Under the pieces are notes generated by a model. It did not search any database. It had not been told where the DNA came from and saw only the letters and a program-made list of their open reading frames with translations. A stretch of DNA of 64,000 nt from Isoperla grammatica (lineage: Eukaryota; Arthropoda; Insecta; Plecoptera; Perlodidae): the NCBI GenBank assembly GCA_945910005.1, contig OX246748.1:12494423-12558422 (forward strand). The letters run 5' to 3'. Of the stretch, positions 22,685 to 35,492 are shown one piece after another. A program made the position numbers and the translations under genes. Positions within the stretch are counted from its first letter, which is position 1; each line of letters begins with the position of its first letter.

Positions 22685-22912
22685 ATTTATAGTCTACCCA
22701 CTCAGTTACAAGTACTGACTTTCATTGGGGGACATTTATACCATTTATCATGTGCTAAGTTGATATGACGGCTCAAAGTCGCCAGTTGTATCAAAAATAG
22801 TATCATATAGATAAAATAAAGCTCCAAAGTTAAAATCCCCAGTCTGAACCGGGAATCGAACTATGGACCTTCGTCATTAGAAGCAGGAATAAACCCACTA
22901 GACCAATGAGAA
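22685..22912 (-). mobile_element. SINE2, best copy, minus strand
   Basis: On the minus strand a tRNA-like head carries an A-box TGGTCTAGTGG (near 22903-22893) and a B-box GTTCGATTCCC (22861-22851). The body contains GGGGATTTTAACTTTGGAGC, a GCCGTCATA..AGCACATGATAAAT block and the tail CCCCCAATGAAAGTCAGTAC, followed by GAGTGGGTAGACTATAAATG. The tail is shared with tail-only copies elsewhere in the window. Confidence 0.7.
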
Positions 22913-23423
22913 CATAACCATTAATTTTCAACAATACTCCATGAAGATATTCCCTATAGTGAAAAACTGCTTTATCGACTGTTTCAGCACTGTATTTGAT
23001 TGGCTGTTGTATCTTAATTGAAGAAGTTGGATGTAGGAAATGTAGATCTTGTAAAAGATACTTTATAAGCTGAAGCATTGCCAGGCTAATATGTTAATAA
23101 GACGTGACTCGTTTCATGAAACACACCAAACCTCAGACTCGGTAAAATTAAAAACTGGCTATATATATATATCTGATTAAATAAAATAATATTAAATTTT
23201 CTGCGCCTATACATTAATTCAATTTTACTAAAAAGATAATGAGCACATTATATAGATAAGGATCAAAAGCAATTATAATATATTTAGGATTTCAACCAGA
23301 TTCCTGTGGTGGACCACATGGACGATTATTTACAGTATTTGCATTGCAAATCATCTCACTTACGAATAATTAGTATGAAAGAGTGAGAAGAATAAAAATA
23401 ATCAGATATATTACATATTTACC

Positions 23424-24300
23424 AGAGATTGGTTGATTGGTTGCTTTGTGAGTTGGCTGAAGGCCTAGATCTCTCTAAATTACATGTGCAAACGAGGTAG
23501 TGGGTTGTTAACAACACTGCCTAGCTTGGTTGTTTGGCGTTGGTTACTTTGTGAGTTGGGTGAAGGCATGATCTCTCTAAATTACAGGTGCAAACGAGGT
23601 AGTGGGTTGTTAACAACACTGCCTAGCTTGGTTGTTTGGCGTTGGTTACTTTGTGAGTTGTTGAAGTCATAGATCTGTCAAAATAACAGGTGCAAATGTG
23701 CTTAGCTTGGTTATTTGATGTTGGTTGAAGACAGGTCTGTCAAAATGACAGGTGCAAACTCGCCTAGCTTGGTTATTTGATGTTGGTTGAAGACAGATCT
23801 GTCCAAATTGCAGGTGTAAACGAGCCTAGCTCGGTTATTTGGCACTGCTGACTTTGTGAGTTGGTTGAAGACATAGATCTGTCCAAATGACAGGTTAAAT
23901 CTTGACTTGCTTGGTTATTTGATGTTGGTTGAATACAGATCTGTCCAAATGACAGGTCCAAACGTGCTTAGCTTGGTTATTTGATGTTGGTTGAAGACAG
24001 ATCTGTCCAAATCGCAGGTGTAAACGAGCCTAGCTATTTGGCACTGGTGACTTTGTGAGTTGGTTGAAGATATAGATCTGTCCAAATGACAGGTTAAATC
24101 TTGACTTGCTTGGTTATTTGATGTTGGTTGAATACAGATCTGTCCAAATGACAGGTCCAAACGTGCCTAGCTTGGTTATTTGATGGTGGTTGAAGACAGA
24201 TCTGTCTAAATGACAGGTGTAAACGAGCCTAGCTCGGTTATTTTGCACTAGTTACTTTGGGAGTTGGTTGAAGGTATGGATCTGTCTAAATAACGTTAAC
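23424..24300. repeat. Complex minisatellite with CTTGGTTATTTGATGTTGGT blocks
   Basis: Repeated blocks of CCTAGCTTGGTTATTTGATG, TTGGTTGAAGACAGATCTGT and CCAAATGACAGGTGYAAACG, in units of about 70 bp and longer units that add a TTTGTGAGTTGG segment. The first two units (from about 23480) also include GTAGTGGGTTGTTAACAACA. A larger block is itself repeated: the stretch from about 23770 to 23935 recurs at about 23985 to 24145. Confidence 0.85.
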
Positions 24301-24427
24301 TTTGAGGCTATTTATATGTAGACCTAGATACAGGCTAGACCTTCTTATCAGAGACCAGGGTTCAAGCCCCAGTCGTGGTATATCAAACCATGCATTTAAT
24401 TAGGTAACAAAGGGCGTTTCGTCTTAC

Positions 24428-24648
24428 CTCATGACCTCATTCTCCCGTTCCTCCTCCTGTTTCTGCCTCATCATGACATTCTCAATGATTCTTCTCTCCT
24501 CCGCCGTAAGATGGGACAAGTCTGGCAGATCGGCCATAATAACCTCCGTCTCTTCCATGAAACCCTGATCCTGATGGAAACCGAATCCACAATCACCACT
24601 GCTTCTCTTCACCCCCTGTTTGGAGGCCACTCGCTCCAGCATCGTCAT
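24428..24648 (-). CDS. RIM: RIM, N-terminal coding exon
   Basis: First recognised coding exon of RIM, a presynaptic active-zone scaffold. From the ATG at 24648 it encodes 73 codons plus two bases and ends before a GTAAGAC donor; it joins in phase to 2870-3074. The diagnostic segment is MADLPDLSHLTAEERRIIE followed by NVMMRQKQEEERENEV. This is the Rab3-binding helix that opens RIM proteins, which have a PDLSHLTEEER-type motif. Two starts are possible: ATG at 24648 adds 37 residues before MADLP, while ATG at 24537 gives the compact N-terminus more like known RIMs. A CAG at 24659-24657 could be an acceptor, so a further upstream exon may exist. The intron to the next exon is 21,353 nt. Confidence 0.88.
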
Positions 24649-24659
24649 TATTATCACTG

Positions 24660-25620
24660 CACATAGACAGCCAGCCAGACACCATTTTGTTTTTCAGAAC
24701 CACTAGGCACCGCGGTTACCGTTCCCGCACACTCGAGTTTTGAAACACCACTGGGCTTCTAGCACCACTTCGAGATACTTCACTAGCTAAAAAAAAACAC
24801 GAACCCGGTACGGGTCCACTAGAACGAATGGTGATTGGAATAAAATAAAAAATAAAAAATTTCCTTTAGTTCTTACCGAAAAAGTACTAGTCACTGTGTT
24901 ATGGCATCTTGGCTGCTCACGCCGGGTTTCGATCTGAACTAAGAATACCGAAACCACTGATCACCTTTTTCCTTATCGTCATATTCCTCTTCTTAAGATC
25001 ATCCTCGTTCGGCTCTTCCATCGTGTCACATAACGCGTTCTATGTAAGCTAGAGTGTTCCGTAGCCGTCTGGTTCTGTTCTCTTCGTCGACGTGTGCGAT
25101 CCGACGAGCTGCCTTGCGGACCTAGCTAGGTATCAAACCTGCGCGCTATATTATCCTCGCACGACTCGCCAACGCGTACTAGAAAAACTCAACGACGATC
25201 TATCTTAAACGACACACGCACTATCGTCTAGTTGAAAATGTGACGGACCAGAGAAAACACGAAAAACTAGCGTACCACACACATAGGAAAATTACATACC
25301 CATTCATGCAGCTTTAATAAATAAGGGGATGCGTTAAATCTGAACCAATAGGGAGGAGAGAGTTGATGACGTCATGACGTGGTTGTCGTATTGATCGGAA
25401 GACAGTGGCGCCCTGGTGGTGCAACGTGGAGTTGAATGAAATGCGGTTCGTGTGGTGGGCGCCTGCGCGCGGGATGTGAAGTGTGGTGGGCGGGAAGAGG
25501 TGTCGTGTAGCGCGGTGTCCGTGCGCATGATTGTCGCGCAGCCACCTCACGGCCACTAGACTGCGTGCGTGACACCGTAGCCAATCACGAGGCAGAAGTT
25601 AAGTGTGTACCAAAAGAGGG
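24660..25620 (-). promoter_or_regulatory. RIM upstream region, CpG-rich
   Basis: Upstream of the N-terminal RIM exon. 24700-25300 is moderately CpG-rich and 25370-25600 strongly so (GCGCGCGGG and GTGTCCGTGCGC type runs), unlike the AT-rich flanks. This is where a 5' untranslated exon and promoter would be expected. No TATA box is obvious. The overlapping open frames on the minus strand are shadows of base composition. Confidence 0.4.
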
Positions 25621-28420
25621 AACACGTTGAAACACCAAAACAGGCAGTCCAATTAAGTTTTCGTAACGTAACTGGTCTCACTTTTATTTGATAAAGTTCA
25701 TATTTTCGGAGAACCTTTTAAAACATTTTTTAAAACGCTTCTTTTACGACTGGGTGATATATGCTCACCACCAATATTAAGTCTTCTGTTTTTATCAACA
25801 ATAAATAAAAATCTGCTTTCCAGGCATTATGTTTCATATTCAAATTATTATTTGTTCTGGTATTCTCTAATTTCAACCAATAACAGGTATTCAGTATGCG
25901 TACTTTCCATTGTGCTGTAACTCAGAATACTAGCCAGCATTCGATACGACTGCGAGTGCGAATATGTAAAATGCGACTAAAAGTTAAAAGGGAACTTCGT
26001 TATTCCTTTTTTTTGAGGAACTTAATCTTATAAAAGGGTACAGTTATAAACGGAATTTTTACCGTTTTAAAAGTTTCTTTAAAGGTTGGTGAATTGAATC
26101 TTTTAAAAGCTCTTTTAAAAAAAGAAACTTCTTCCCCAGGTATTGGCCCCTCAAAATATACTAAACGCATTCTGGTGGCAAGAAAATAAACTATTATAAG
26201 GATGAGTTTATCTGTCAATTGTTCATTGTTGCTTTATTGTTAAATCATTAATGGCGTAGGTAAGGGTGTTGCTTAGCAGCGCTATCTATTTCTTAGCTTT
26301 AGTCTCCAATAGAACGGAGGCAGCGGTGCTGAGGCCGACACGGGTGCCCCTGAACAGCTTCGCGCCACCCGCCTCGACGTCCACCCCCCTCCCCTGCCCC
26401 TCCCCACTGTGTGGGCGGTGTATGAGCGCTAGGCAGGTGTGGGCCGGTCGACCACATGTGTGGGCTCATTATTATACGAGCTAATTAAATCAACTAGAGA
26501 CGCTAAGAAATGACACCTCGAACACTTGCGATGCCAAAGACCTCTAAGAATGATTTTTTTCTTTTGGGAGTTAAGAACAAGAACTTTGATGTATTACTCA
26601 AATATTTAAGCATGGTTTTTCCAAAATTTTACTCATAGATTTTTACTATAATTATTATTTTTTAATAATCACGTCATTATTATTTTATTATAAACTAATA
26701 CAAATATTTGTTCTAGCTTGAAATAATACACATAACATAATACGTAATATACCGGTTTGTACGGTAGTGATCATGGCAACTCTGCCTGTCGTAAGAGATG
26801 TAGCACCAAAGTTTGATTCGCCTTAAATTCAACCGTTTTCTATTTATCGAAGTTTTTTTTCTCAAAGCACAAAATTCACAGGAACTAGTTTGAAGGCGTG
26901 ATGTACGTGAAATGGCCAACAATAAATATTATAAGTAAACAGAAACATGAAAATGTTTAAGTTCATAAAAATATACAACCGTTGCACTAATTGTGTCTGG
27001 TTTAGTCTGCAATGTTACACAGTAAAAGTGAGCATCACATCTTCCCCAAGGCAAACCAAGCCATATATCGACGAAAAATAGAGTTTTTTGTTGTTATAAT
27101 TGGTTTATATACAAAGGTCAGAGATCATTCAAATATAATCATAATTGGAGTTTGAATTTCACCGGTGTAATAGATCTATACTATAGGTCAAAGGCTAAAA
27201 TATGTACAGTCTCCTAACCAATAATTCTGTCAAATTGATTTAATTTATTTAGAAGTTTTTCATTGAAAAAATAACAATAATATAAAATGTTTTATGAATA
27301 TATTTATTTTTTGAAAGATAATTATAAAATAATTGTTTATGCAGGTTTATAGATATAAACAAAACCAAATCAATTCAACGTGATTTTTAAGAATGTGTAA
27401 AACAAATATACACCACTTAAATCCCGTTCTTGTTTTCGTGCGACGAAACATCAAATTAAAATATAGTTTCTAAAAAAAAAAAAAAAAAAATGGAGAGAAA
27501 CTTTATAAACGAAATTAAAAATTGGAGCACGGCGGAAGTGGAACATTGGGGTTACATCCCCAGTTTGTCACGGTTGTGGTAAAAAGCCACGAGCAGACGA
27601 GCGTTAAACTTTGGGCGACGTCCAAGGATTTTAACAAACCCGAAGCTTTGAAACTTTTCTGTGTATTGCGCAATGTTGGGTTGGGGGAGGATGTAAATCT
27701 GATTTAACTAAGTCGTTCTATGCACTAATAATGACCCAATATTTAAGGTAAATGGTAGTCTAACTAGCGGAATTGTTTTTTTTATAACAGCTATATTATG
27801 GAGAACGCTTCAAGGTATTGAAACATTGATACTTAATGAGTGTTTTTCTGAAAGTTTAACGGGAATGATAGCTAGAATTATTAAACACGCAGGATTAGCA
27901 TTATTTTATTGATATCTTTCGAACGTTTCACGATATTGTAAAAGAGACTCAAAGCTGGGATTAGAATTTGTATTAGTTAAACAATGAATTTTGAAACTTA
28001 CATAAACTGTAATCGTAACAATTGTTATTTCTGTAAATAACTTAATGAATTACGGAGATATTCTTTAAAGATAACAATATATGAACGTTTACGTTTATTG
28101 GTTACGTCGTACGAAAGCAAATCCTGCGTAAAACAACCTTTTAATGTCTTGATAAACGAGGCATTTTCTTGATGCAACATATTTTTAGTAGTAATCATGA
28201 CTATCATTTATTATTTATAAATATTAATAATCCCAGTAAAACTTTGCATACATATTTCGTTAATGCATTTCGTTAGGGTACTGAAGTACTCTCAATTTTC
28301 TACCTATTTTACACCATCTGATTTATATTCATAACTTCGAACGAATTTTCAAAGTTGCTGCAAACGCAATCACGACATGATAAAGTACGACACTTCTTTG
28401 TCGGCTCTTCATCCAAAATC
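25621..28420. other. Intergenic; GC-rich island at 26260-26490
   Basis: Mostly AT-rich sequence with no recognised gene. 26260-26490 is a sharp GC-rich island with a C-rich run (CCCCCCTCCCCTGCCCC). It could be an exon or promoter but has no clear start or donor. 26750-26800 carries a worn GTCGTAAGAG repeat. After an A-run at 27473-27489, an open stretch at 27522-27707 has a natural-looking composition but no ATG. A MITE-D arm lies at 27905-28090. Confidence 0.35.
27905..28090. repeat. MITE-D fragment
   Basis: ATTGATATCTTTCGAACGTT, AATGAATTTTGAAACTTA and GTAACAATTGTTATTTCTG match the left arm of the foldback element at 43092-43372. The right half is degraded, ending near GAGATATTCTTTAAAGATAA. 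Confidence 0.5.
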
Positions 28421-28429
28421 TACACTAGT

Positions 28430-28650
28430 GCATTCTGTTGGTGAATCCCTAACACTTTCCACATCTACTGAAAGCACCGCCTTAGCGACAATACCCGTCG
28501 AGTGTATCGAGAAGGCTGCGGTCGCCGCGACGCCAGGCGTCGATATGCGGCACTAGCGACGCTTCCCGCGTCCCTGACAACTGCTGCTCTCTAGTAGGGA
28601 AGCAGTGAAGCTAGTTTGTAAGGTCGGTGGCCATGTAGATAGTATTAATA
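28430..28650. other. CpG-rich segment without recognised gene
   Basis: A short CpG-rich island (AGGCTGCGGTCGCCGCGACG and neighbours) in AT-rich flanks. No start codon with a donor and no known motif were identified. A promoter of an unannotated transcript is possible. Confidence 0.3.
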
Positions 28651-29491
28651 TCGATAATAGTAGTATACTTTTATATAGGGTTGTTCGCCAACGTACTCTA
28701 ACAGCTTACCCCCTGCTCTACTTCGATCAGACCCGAAAACCGCGAGTAGGCTTCTGAAACATCAAAGCAACTCCGAGCACTGATGACGGACGAACGCGTT
28801 TCCAGTGCCGAGAGTAAACAAACTAACTAGGCATATAATAATAATAACTTAGGTAGGGTAATTAACAACTTTCTTACTAACTGTCCTGTACAGGAAACAT
28901 CCGTCGACACTTTCTTATGTTTACACAGTACACTTCATCGGCCAGTTTCGCGCACGAGTAACTTACTCTAGCTTGATCTGACTTCAAAACGAGAGTAAGA
29001 AAATCTTGATCTAAGTTTCTCGGATCTGGTCGGAAGAACACAACTCGAGTAGGAATGTGGCACGAACGAACGCATTTACGTGATCTAGAGCAGCCAGACC
29101 AAGTAGAGTACGTCGGGCGAACAAACCTGACATACTCAACCGGGACGCACTCAACCGGGTGATTGGAGGAAGTGACAAGACTGTATGAGAACTTATCGTG
29201 CAGTTATAGACGTGAAAATATAGAGTTTTGCACAATATACGAATAACTGACTAGCTATTATTGAATATGCTATAAAATCAAGAAAATATGCTTAAAGAGT
29301 TATCTCGGTATGTTCATGTTAAGGAAATACAGTAACAGAAAAAAACAAGAAGAGGCATGGATGCCAAATTTAAATTAATATAAAATATGCATACCGCTTT
29401 GCCTATATACGATATGAACCGGAAATGCATCTCTCTATACAGAGATATAAGTTAACTATGTAAACAATTGTGTTAATCAATACGATATATG

Positions 29492-29493
<2 letters not shown>

Positions 29494-29540
<47 letters not shown>
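29494..29540. repeat. (AT)n microsatellite
   Basis: About 23 AT dinucleotides. A 20-base C-run follows at 29798-29817. Confidence 0.9.
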
Positions 29541-29543
<3 letters not shown>

Positions 29544-30534
29544 TGTACATCCTCACTTTCATTCACCAGAGAGTTCAAGACAGAAAATGTGATCGATTTT
29601 AAAAGGGCACTAAAGACATTTTTAATTGCACAACAAATTTACACAGTTCAAGTTCAATATTTTATTTATATGTGTAGACAATTATTTATACTTGATTATA
29701 TTATTATTGACGTACTTGATTTATAATGATACTTAATAATATAGCAACAATAAAAGTGTATGTAAAAAAAGGAGTAAGACAAAAAACTTTCTATTCTCCC
29801 CCCCCCCCCCCCCCCCCAACTATCCGTAAGGAAACTATCAGAACGGTGTTAACTCATAAGTTGAACAAAAGTTCCACAACTTCAGCTAAACATGACTGTT
29901 TCCATTAGCATAACAGCTTAGACACTATATTCTCGTCAGAGTAGGATCGTAAGAGTTGACTACCCAGCCTAGCCCGACCCATAAACGCGAGCATTAGAAA
30001 TTACGACGTTAGCGTGGAACAAATTGAAGTCTTTAAACCCTCGTATTTCCCAGGGGAAATAAGCATTATGATTCATAATTAACTGGAAGAATATTAAGAG
30101 AAGTAGGTTAATATGAGAAGGGAGGATTTCAATCATAATCTAGATGTCAACTCTTATGTAGGGGAATTTACAATGGACGGATATAGGGGCGTAAATGGTG
30201 ATGGAGAACGAACTATTAAAAGAACATGTTTGCGCTAACTTATAAAAAGTGAACCTTATAAAATAGCAGATACTATTACATTATTGAGTGAAAAACACAG
30301 CAAGCAAGATCAGTACAGGAAAGGTGACATTAAGTGGAAATAAGAAATGTACTCATTTAAATGCTACGGCGTCCTTAAAAATCACAGTTCAATAAAGATT
30401 ATGTACATCAGTCAGTCATTGAGTGACATACGTTTGAAGTTCTATCCTCTAATCGCATGACGTCATCAAAACGGCGGTTTTCGAACATTCTTTAAATAAG
30501 AACAATGTAGCTATCCTTTATCCAGTGATCTCCT

Positions 30535-30735
30535 TCCAGTTCTTCCTTCCAGTCTAGAAGGTCGAGGATTCGCTTCCCGGTTCGTAACGGGTTTTCGTAA
30601 ATTCTGGATGTGACTATTCCATTAAGCATGTAAATGGCGATTCTGCAAACCGTCATAGCAACGAAGCACATAATAATTTATATAATATCTCCTATTGAAA
30701 ATCACCTTCTATTGCTAAGTGGTTTCCAATAAATA
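30535..30735 (+). mobile_element. SINE2, plus strand
   Basis: A degraded tRNA-like head (CTAGAAGGTCGAGGATTCGC) leads to the SINE2 body with AACCGTCATAGCAACGAAGC and ACATAATAA, and a tail ATTGAAAATCACCTT. It matches the inverse of 22685-22912. Confidence 0.55.
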
Positions 30736-31109
30736 CACGTGATTATTTATTCAATCTACACAAAAACGAACCAATCAAATTTGTTTTTGAAAATTGTAAA
30801 CAAAAAACGTACTTACAAGGTTGTGATCGAATTGCTCAGTATAAAAACAATCCCGATTATTCCCTATGCACTGACACGTAATACACATGGCGTGTGTGCT
30901 GTGTGTACAGACATACAATACCACTACCGTAATTACATCCCAAGCGTATATAGGCCTTCGCCATGGCTGCGCTTGTTGGTCCGTTCGTTTGTTCGTTTGT
31001 AGCGTTCGTTACGACTAATGCATAAATAATTTAGGCAGCGAACGCAACTTTTATGGACCAGATTTAATCAAGTGACAATTTCTATAGAGCTAATGTTGGT
31101 GCCACACTA

Positions 31110-31374
<265 letters not shown>

Positions 31375-31399
31375 GGTTGAATCACTGCTTGCCAACATA

Positions 31400-32660
31400 T
31401 CGAGGCATAACGTCTTGCCAATGAAGTGGGTCTGTCCTTGAACTTGCTTCAGAATTAAAAAATGTGCAATACATATGTTTAGATTATCCCCTATCATTTA
31501 TATATTTATTATTGATTATACAAGGCCTACCTATTCAGAAAGAATAATCATTGAGTTTCGGTTATGGATATAATTTATATATTTAAGGTTTGGGGGAAAA
31601 CAAGGATGTCTATTGCCTTATATCTATGTAATATTCCATAACAATATTATTTTATCAGTCGCCGACTACTAGAGCAAGTGGTCCTGGGTTCGAAACCACG
31701 TCGAGACAATCATTGCTGTATAAGATAATTATGAGTATTTATCTTCACTTTTAATCATGAGAGAAGAGGTGCTATGCTAAGGCAGTTGCTGTGGTGTTTG
31801 TTTTTCTTATGGAAAATATAGCGTGTAGTAAAACAATTTCATAGCTACAAATCCTGTACTTAACTTGTCAGTTGATTGGGCATACTTGTAACAACTTTAA
31901 TGATATTTTCGTCTGACGTATTTCATTATGCTTATAATCGTGTTCAAAATCATAATTATATTCATTTAAGAAGTATCCAAATGTGCAGGAAACTTATGTG
32001 CATGGACGTCATGTATTCGCTTCCTGTATAATTTACTCGTTTGTGATATCATATTTTACATGCGTAAATTCATAGTTAATATTAAAAAACAAATGAGAAT
32101 ACATAATTATTAATACATTTTAGAATGTTGGACATTGAAGAGTTAAAGGTCAAATTAAATTGAGGGTTGTAGTGTTGGTTGTATGTTATCCTGCAACAAA
32201 ATACAAATGAATTTTGAGCGTATGTTCAAGGGTCTAAAGACAGTGTTAGGAACCACTATCTTAAGTCTCTATCTTCAATTACTCTGGTAAACACCACATT
32301 TTGGTATGTTAAAATCATTTACAATGTTTTTAGACTGTCCGAGAACTAAATCAAAATATGTCTTGCCCTGGATAATTTAGTGCACTCTCTTGTGAATGTT
32401 TCTTTATTCCAATAATTATGTCCGGTTTTTTCTGATGGTCTTAATTAAAATTAGGTGCGAAAGGTATTGCCACGCCAAAAAAGTGAGCCCTAAAACTTAA
32501 ATTTTTATGCATTATTTTTTTTTACGTAACATGAATTTAAAACGTGATATTGATAAAAAAATCCTTGTCCAAATGTGTATATTTATTATTCAGAAGTGCC
32601 AATATATGCATTTTTTATCAAACGAAAAAAGCTGTTGAAAGAGCCTTAATCTATGAACAT
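31400..32660. other. Intergenic AT-rich sequence
   Basis: No gene recognised. A tRNA-like fragment with GGGTTCGAAACCAC lies near 31687. The stretch AAAACAATTTCATAGCTACA near 31828 resembles 273-293, so a dispersed repeat is shared between them. Confidence 0.4.
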
Positions 32661-32664
32661 AAAA

Positions 32665-32673
32665 TATATAAAA
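32665..32673 (+). promoter_or_regulatory. Candidate TATA box for the OBP gene
   Basis: TATATAAAA about 325 bp upstream of the OBP start codon, with a CATTG initiator-like motif near 32694. TATA matches are frequent in AT-rich DNA, so this is only a candidate. Confidence 0.3.
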
Positions 32674-32990
32674 ACTGACGTAGCACATTGTGGCACATTG
32701 ATCTGCACATTGAATTGACATTAGGCTCATTTCACGTACGTCATTGGATAGAAATAATGTTGTTACATCCAATTGACGCATTGTTGCTAATCTACTCTAC
32801 TTCCTGTCTGATACCATCAAAATCAGATCAAATTACTTCGATTTTATTTTTGTTAGTTGTAGTTATGAATAAGTTAAAGCTGTCGGTGATTTTGACAGAC
32901 AGATTTATAAAAAAAATTGTTTGGTATAAATTCAGTAACTTTGTCACCTCGTTCACTTCGTTGAAAGATCTGAAACTGATCGTTTCAACT

Positions 32991-33050
32991 ATGCGGGTCA
33001 AATTAGTTGTGAGTTTGTTACTGCTCGGGCTTACTTTTCAAGAATGCCAG
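32991..33050 (+). CDS. Odorant-binding protein, exon 1 (signal peptide)
   Basis: First coding exon of a classical PBP/GOBP-family odorant-binding protein, a small secreted carrier of hydrophobic ligands in sensillum lymph or other fluids. It encodes 20 residues: MRVKLVVSLLLLGLTFQECQ, a typical signal peptide. It ends before GTGAGT in phase 0. The assembled exons 1-5 give 142 residues with the full cysteine pattern C1-X28-C2-X3-C3-X42-C4-X9-C5-X8-C6, which fits the insect OBP rule. The frame is open upstream of this ATG (from about 32688), but only this Met begins a clean signal peptide. Translation then continues into one of two alternative long terminal exons, which is unusual for an OBP. 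Confidence 0.88.
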
Positions 33051-33744
33051 GTGAGTTTCAAGCTGGTATTTATATATTCGCAATCAAATGTAGTGCTAGT
33101 CCATTTTGGAAATAAATTTAAAAATATATTTAATGCCTGAACACACTTCGTTATTTTGAAAATATTATGTTCATTTCCGCGTGTTTCTGAAATAATCATG
33201 TCTTAATATTGTGATCTATGTATTTCTGTATCTTTGAATGCTAGATATTAATTAATGCTCTATTGTAAATTCTGACTTTTCAATTTATTTAACTTTTGTT
33301 TATTTTCCTCTTCACTTTCTAATGTAGCTTATTGTTGTCTTTATAAATACGTCAAACATTCGTTCATAACTGTTTTAAATATATTAATTATATTATATTA
33401 TTTATCATTATAACATTGTTGGGAGTACCAACAATTGATAAAGGTTAATAAGTTAAATATTGAGGTATTATTACTTATTAGTACCAAGTAATATATCTAC
33501 AGAAGATAAGGTTTAAAATTTATTATTTTCATAAATAATTCAGTTAAAGATACTATGAAATAATGATAATAACTACAATGCATTTAAGCCGTCGCTAATT
33601 TGTTGTCTCTATGACAATCTAGCTGGTGATTGGTGGCTTCCCCGGAAAAATCGAATTATCTGCAGTTTAAATATTTAGCGATCATTCATACATAATCCAT
33701 AGTTTAAAGTTATTGCTCATACTTCATTATCTTGTTTTAATCAG

Positions 33745-33838
33745 GGTCAGTTAGCCACGATGCAGAAAATGATGACTGATATTAGTACGAAGGCCAAAGA
33801 TTGCTTTGATGACAAGATAAAAGATTCTAAAGATATGA
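33745..33838 (+). CDS. Odorant-binding protein, exon 2 (C1)
   Basis: Follows a TTAATCAG acceptor and precedes GTAAGT, leaving one base of a Met codon. It encodes 31 residues starting GQLATMQKMM, with KAKDC carrying cysteine C1 in the first long helix. The signal-peptide junction is at ECQ/GQ. The next intron (33839-34876) contains a small foldback at 34011-34135. Confidence 0.88.
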
Positions 33839-34010
33839 GTAAGTATACAACATATATTGTAAATTGTTAAATCCAACAAAGTAGATCATTTAGTTGATAA
33901 CGAAAAGAAAAATTGCGTTGAACAGATAAAAACGATCATAGTATACGAGTGCAAATTTATTGTAGGGTAGAGATCTAACAGCTACGGTTGTCTGTCTACG
34001 CTTCGTACCG

Positions 34011-34135
34011 GTCAATATAATCTAGACGGGTAGTAGCAGAACGCAAGTGCGTGGACGATGACAGCGCACGATAGTACGGATCAGCGGTACGTTCATGCGT
34101 TTACATTCTGCTACTATCCGACTTACGTATGTTGA
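34011..34135. repeat. Foldback in OBP intron 2
   Basis: The arms GGGTAGTAGCAGAACGCAAG and, inverted, GGATAGTAGCAGAATGTAAA face each other across about 35 bp. The loop region is CpG-rich compared with the intron. Probably a short MITE. Confidence 0.55.
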
Positions 34136-34876
34136 CTGTATATAGCGGTGGAAAAACAGCCACTGGCGTGAGATATGACGGTTGACAAACTCAACGATGC
34201 GGTACCTAGTATACTGTGTCGAAATATTGAAACTTACAAAGCTCACCTGCAAATACTTTAATAGTGAATATGGTGTGTATTCTCCCAGCCACCTGGTTGC
34301 TTGGTTACTGTGTGGTTGATAATTTGCTGATATAGATATATTGTATGATTATATTTAGGACTCAATTAAAAATACTATATATAACATTATTATGTAGTAA
34401 AAAATCCATTTAGGCATTGAACAAAAATCATTACTATTTATTCTCAATATGCAATACAGTACAAACCAAACAATGCATACTGGTGTTAATGCAACAAAAA
34501 AGGGATGAGCCACCGTTTACATGAAACCTACACAAGGTGCATTACAATATTATTCATAATAAACTACCTACATTAGCAAAATAAAATGCAGTCTTTTATT
34601 TAGATAGATTATAACAGAATATACAAAACTAAAGAATGTACAACACATAGTTAATTATCGGAGCAGTTCCATTAGTATAGTACGATGATTATATCTAACA
34701 TATACTTTACATTAAAATTATTCGAGTGCTACAATTTAAAAGTGAATTTTATCTCATAGATTAACACAATCTCAAAACAATATATTATAACAAGGTATTT
34801 CATCTGACCTCTGAACCATACGTGCACAAAAATATCTACACAACATGAGATATTAGTGAAACTGTCTTTGTTACAG

Positions 34877-34962
34877 TGTCCTATGTAAAACAACTGACGA
34901 GCGGTACTACCACGACAGCCTACAGGTGTTTTTCAAACTGTGTCCTGCAGAATTACGGCATC
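34877..34962 (+). CDS. Odorant-binding protein, exon 3 (C2, C3)
   Basis: After a GTTACAG acceptor the first two bases complete a Met codon, then 28 codons include YRCFSNCVLQNYGI, with C2 and C3 separated by three residues as in all classical OBPs. It ends in phase 0 before GTGAGT. Confidence 0.9.
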
Positions 34963-35374
34963 GTGAGTTCTTGAAAAACACTATTATATATTTCTCTAAC
35001 TTGACTCAAGGATAATGCAGCCTTTGTATATATGTTCACGATCATGTTCTTATGCATTATGATTACGAATGCTGGTATTTCAATATATTTAAAATATATA
35101 ACAGATTAAATCACATATAGTATATTGATTGATAGTTTGATACTTTATTATTTTTGAAAATGAGAGCGCGGTCAAGCCACGGACGAAAACATGACCAGCT
35201 CTTTTAAAAATAGCTTTTCTAAAATCATGGTACTGCCACCATGTCAAACATGACATGCAAACAATTGAAATTGAAATATTTGTTCTATCCAGAACGAAGT
35301 ATCTAATCTAGGAGAACTCTACGAGTGTTCTCTATTGTTTACTCGTATTGAAATGGTGGTATGTCGTATTGCAG

Positions 35375-35492
35375 ATGAATAAGGACACAAATACTATCTC
35401 GCCGGAAGCCATAAGAGACCTGGCGTCGAAACTGCCGACATCAAAGTTGAAAACTAAAATCGTAGACAAAATCTACTCTTGTATTTTAGTCG
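35375..35492 (+). CDS. Odorant-binding protein, exon 4 (C4)
   Basis: After a TATTGCAG acceptor, 39 codons plus one base run to GTAAGT. The residues MNKDTNTISPEAIRDLASKL form an acidic-to-amphipathic helix, and IYSCILV carries C4. The one-base overhang matches exon 5. Confidence 0.9.

Noticed and set aside
22845..22912. tRNA gene on the minus strand
   Set aside because: The tRNA-like head continues into the SINE2 body shared by several loci and the acceptor stem is not closed.
32688..32990. N-terminal extension of the OBP
   Set aside because: The frame is open upstream, but the extension would bury the signal peptide; the Met at 32991 gives a standard secreted start.
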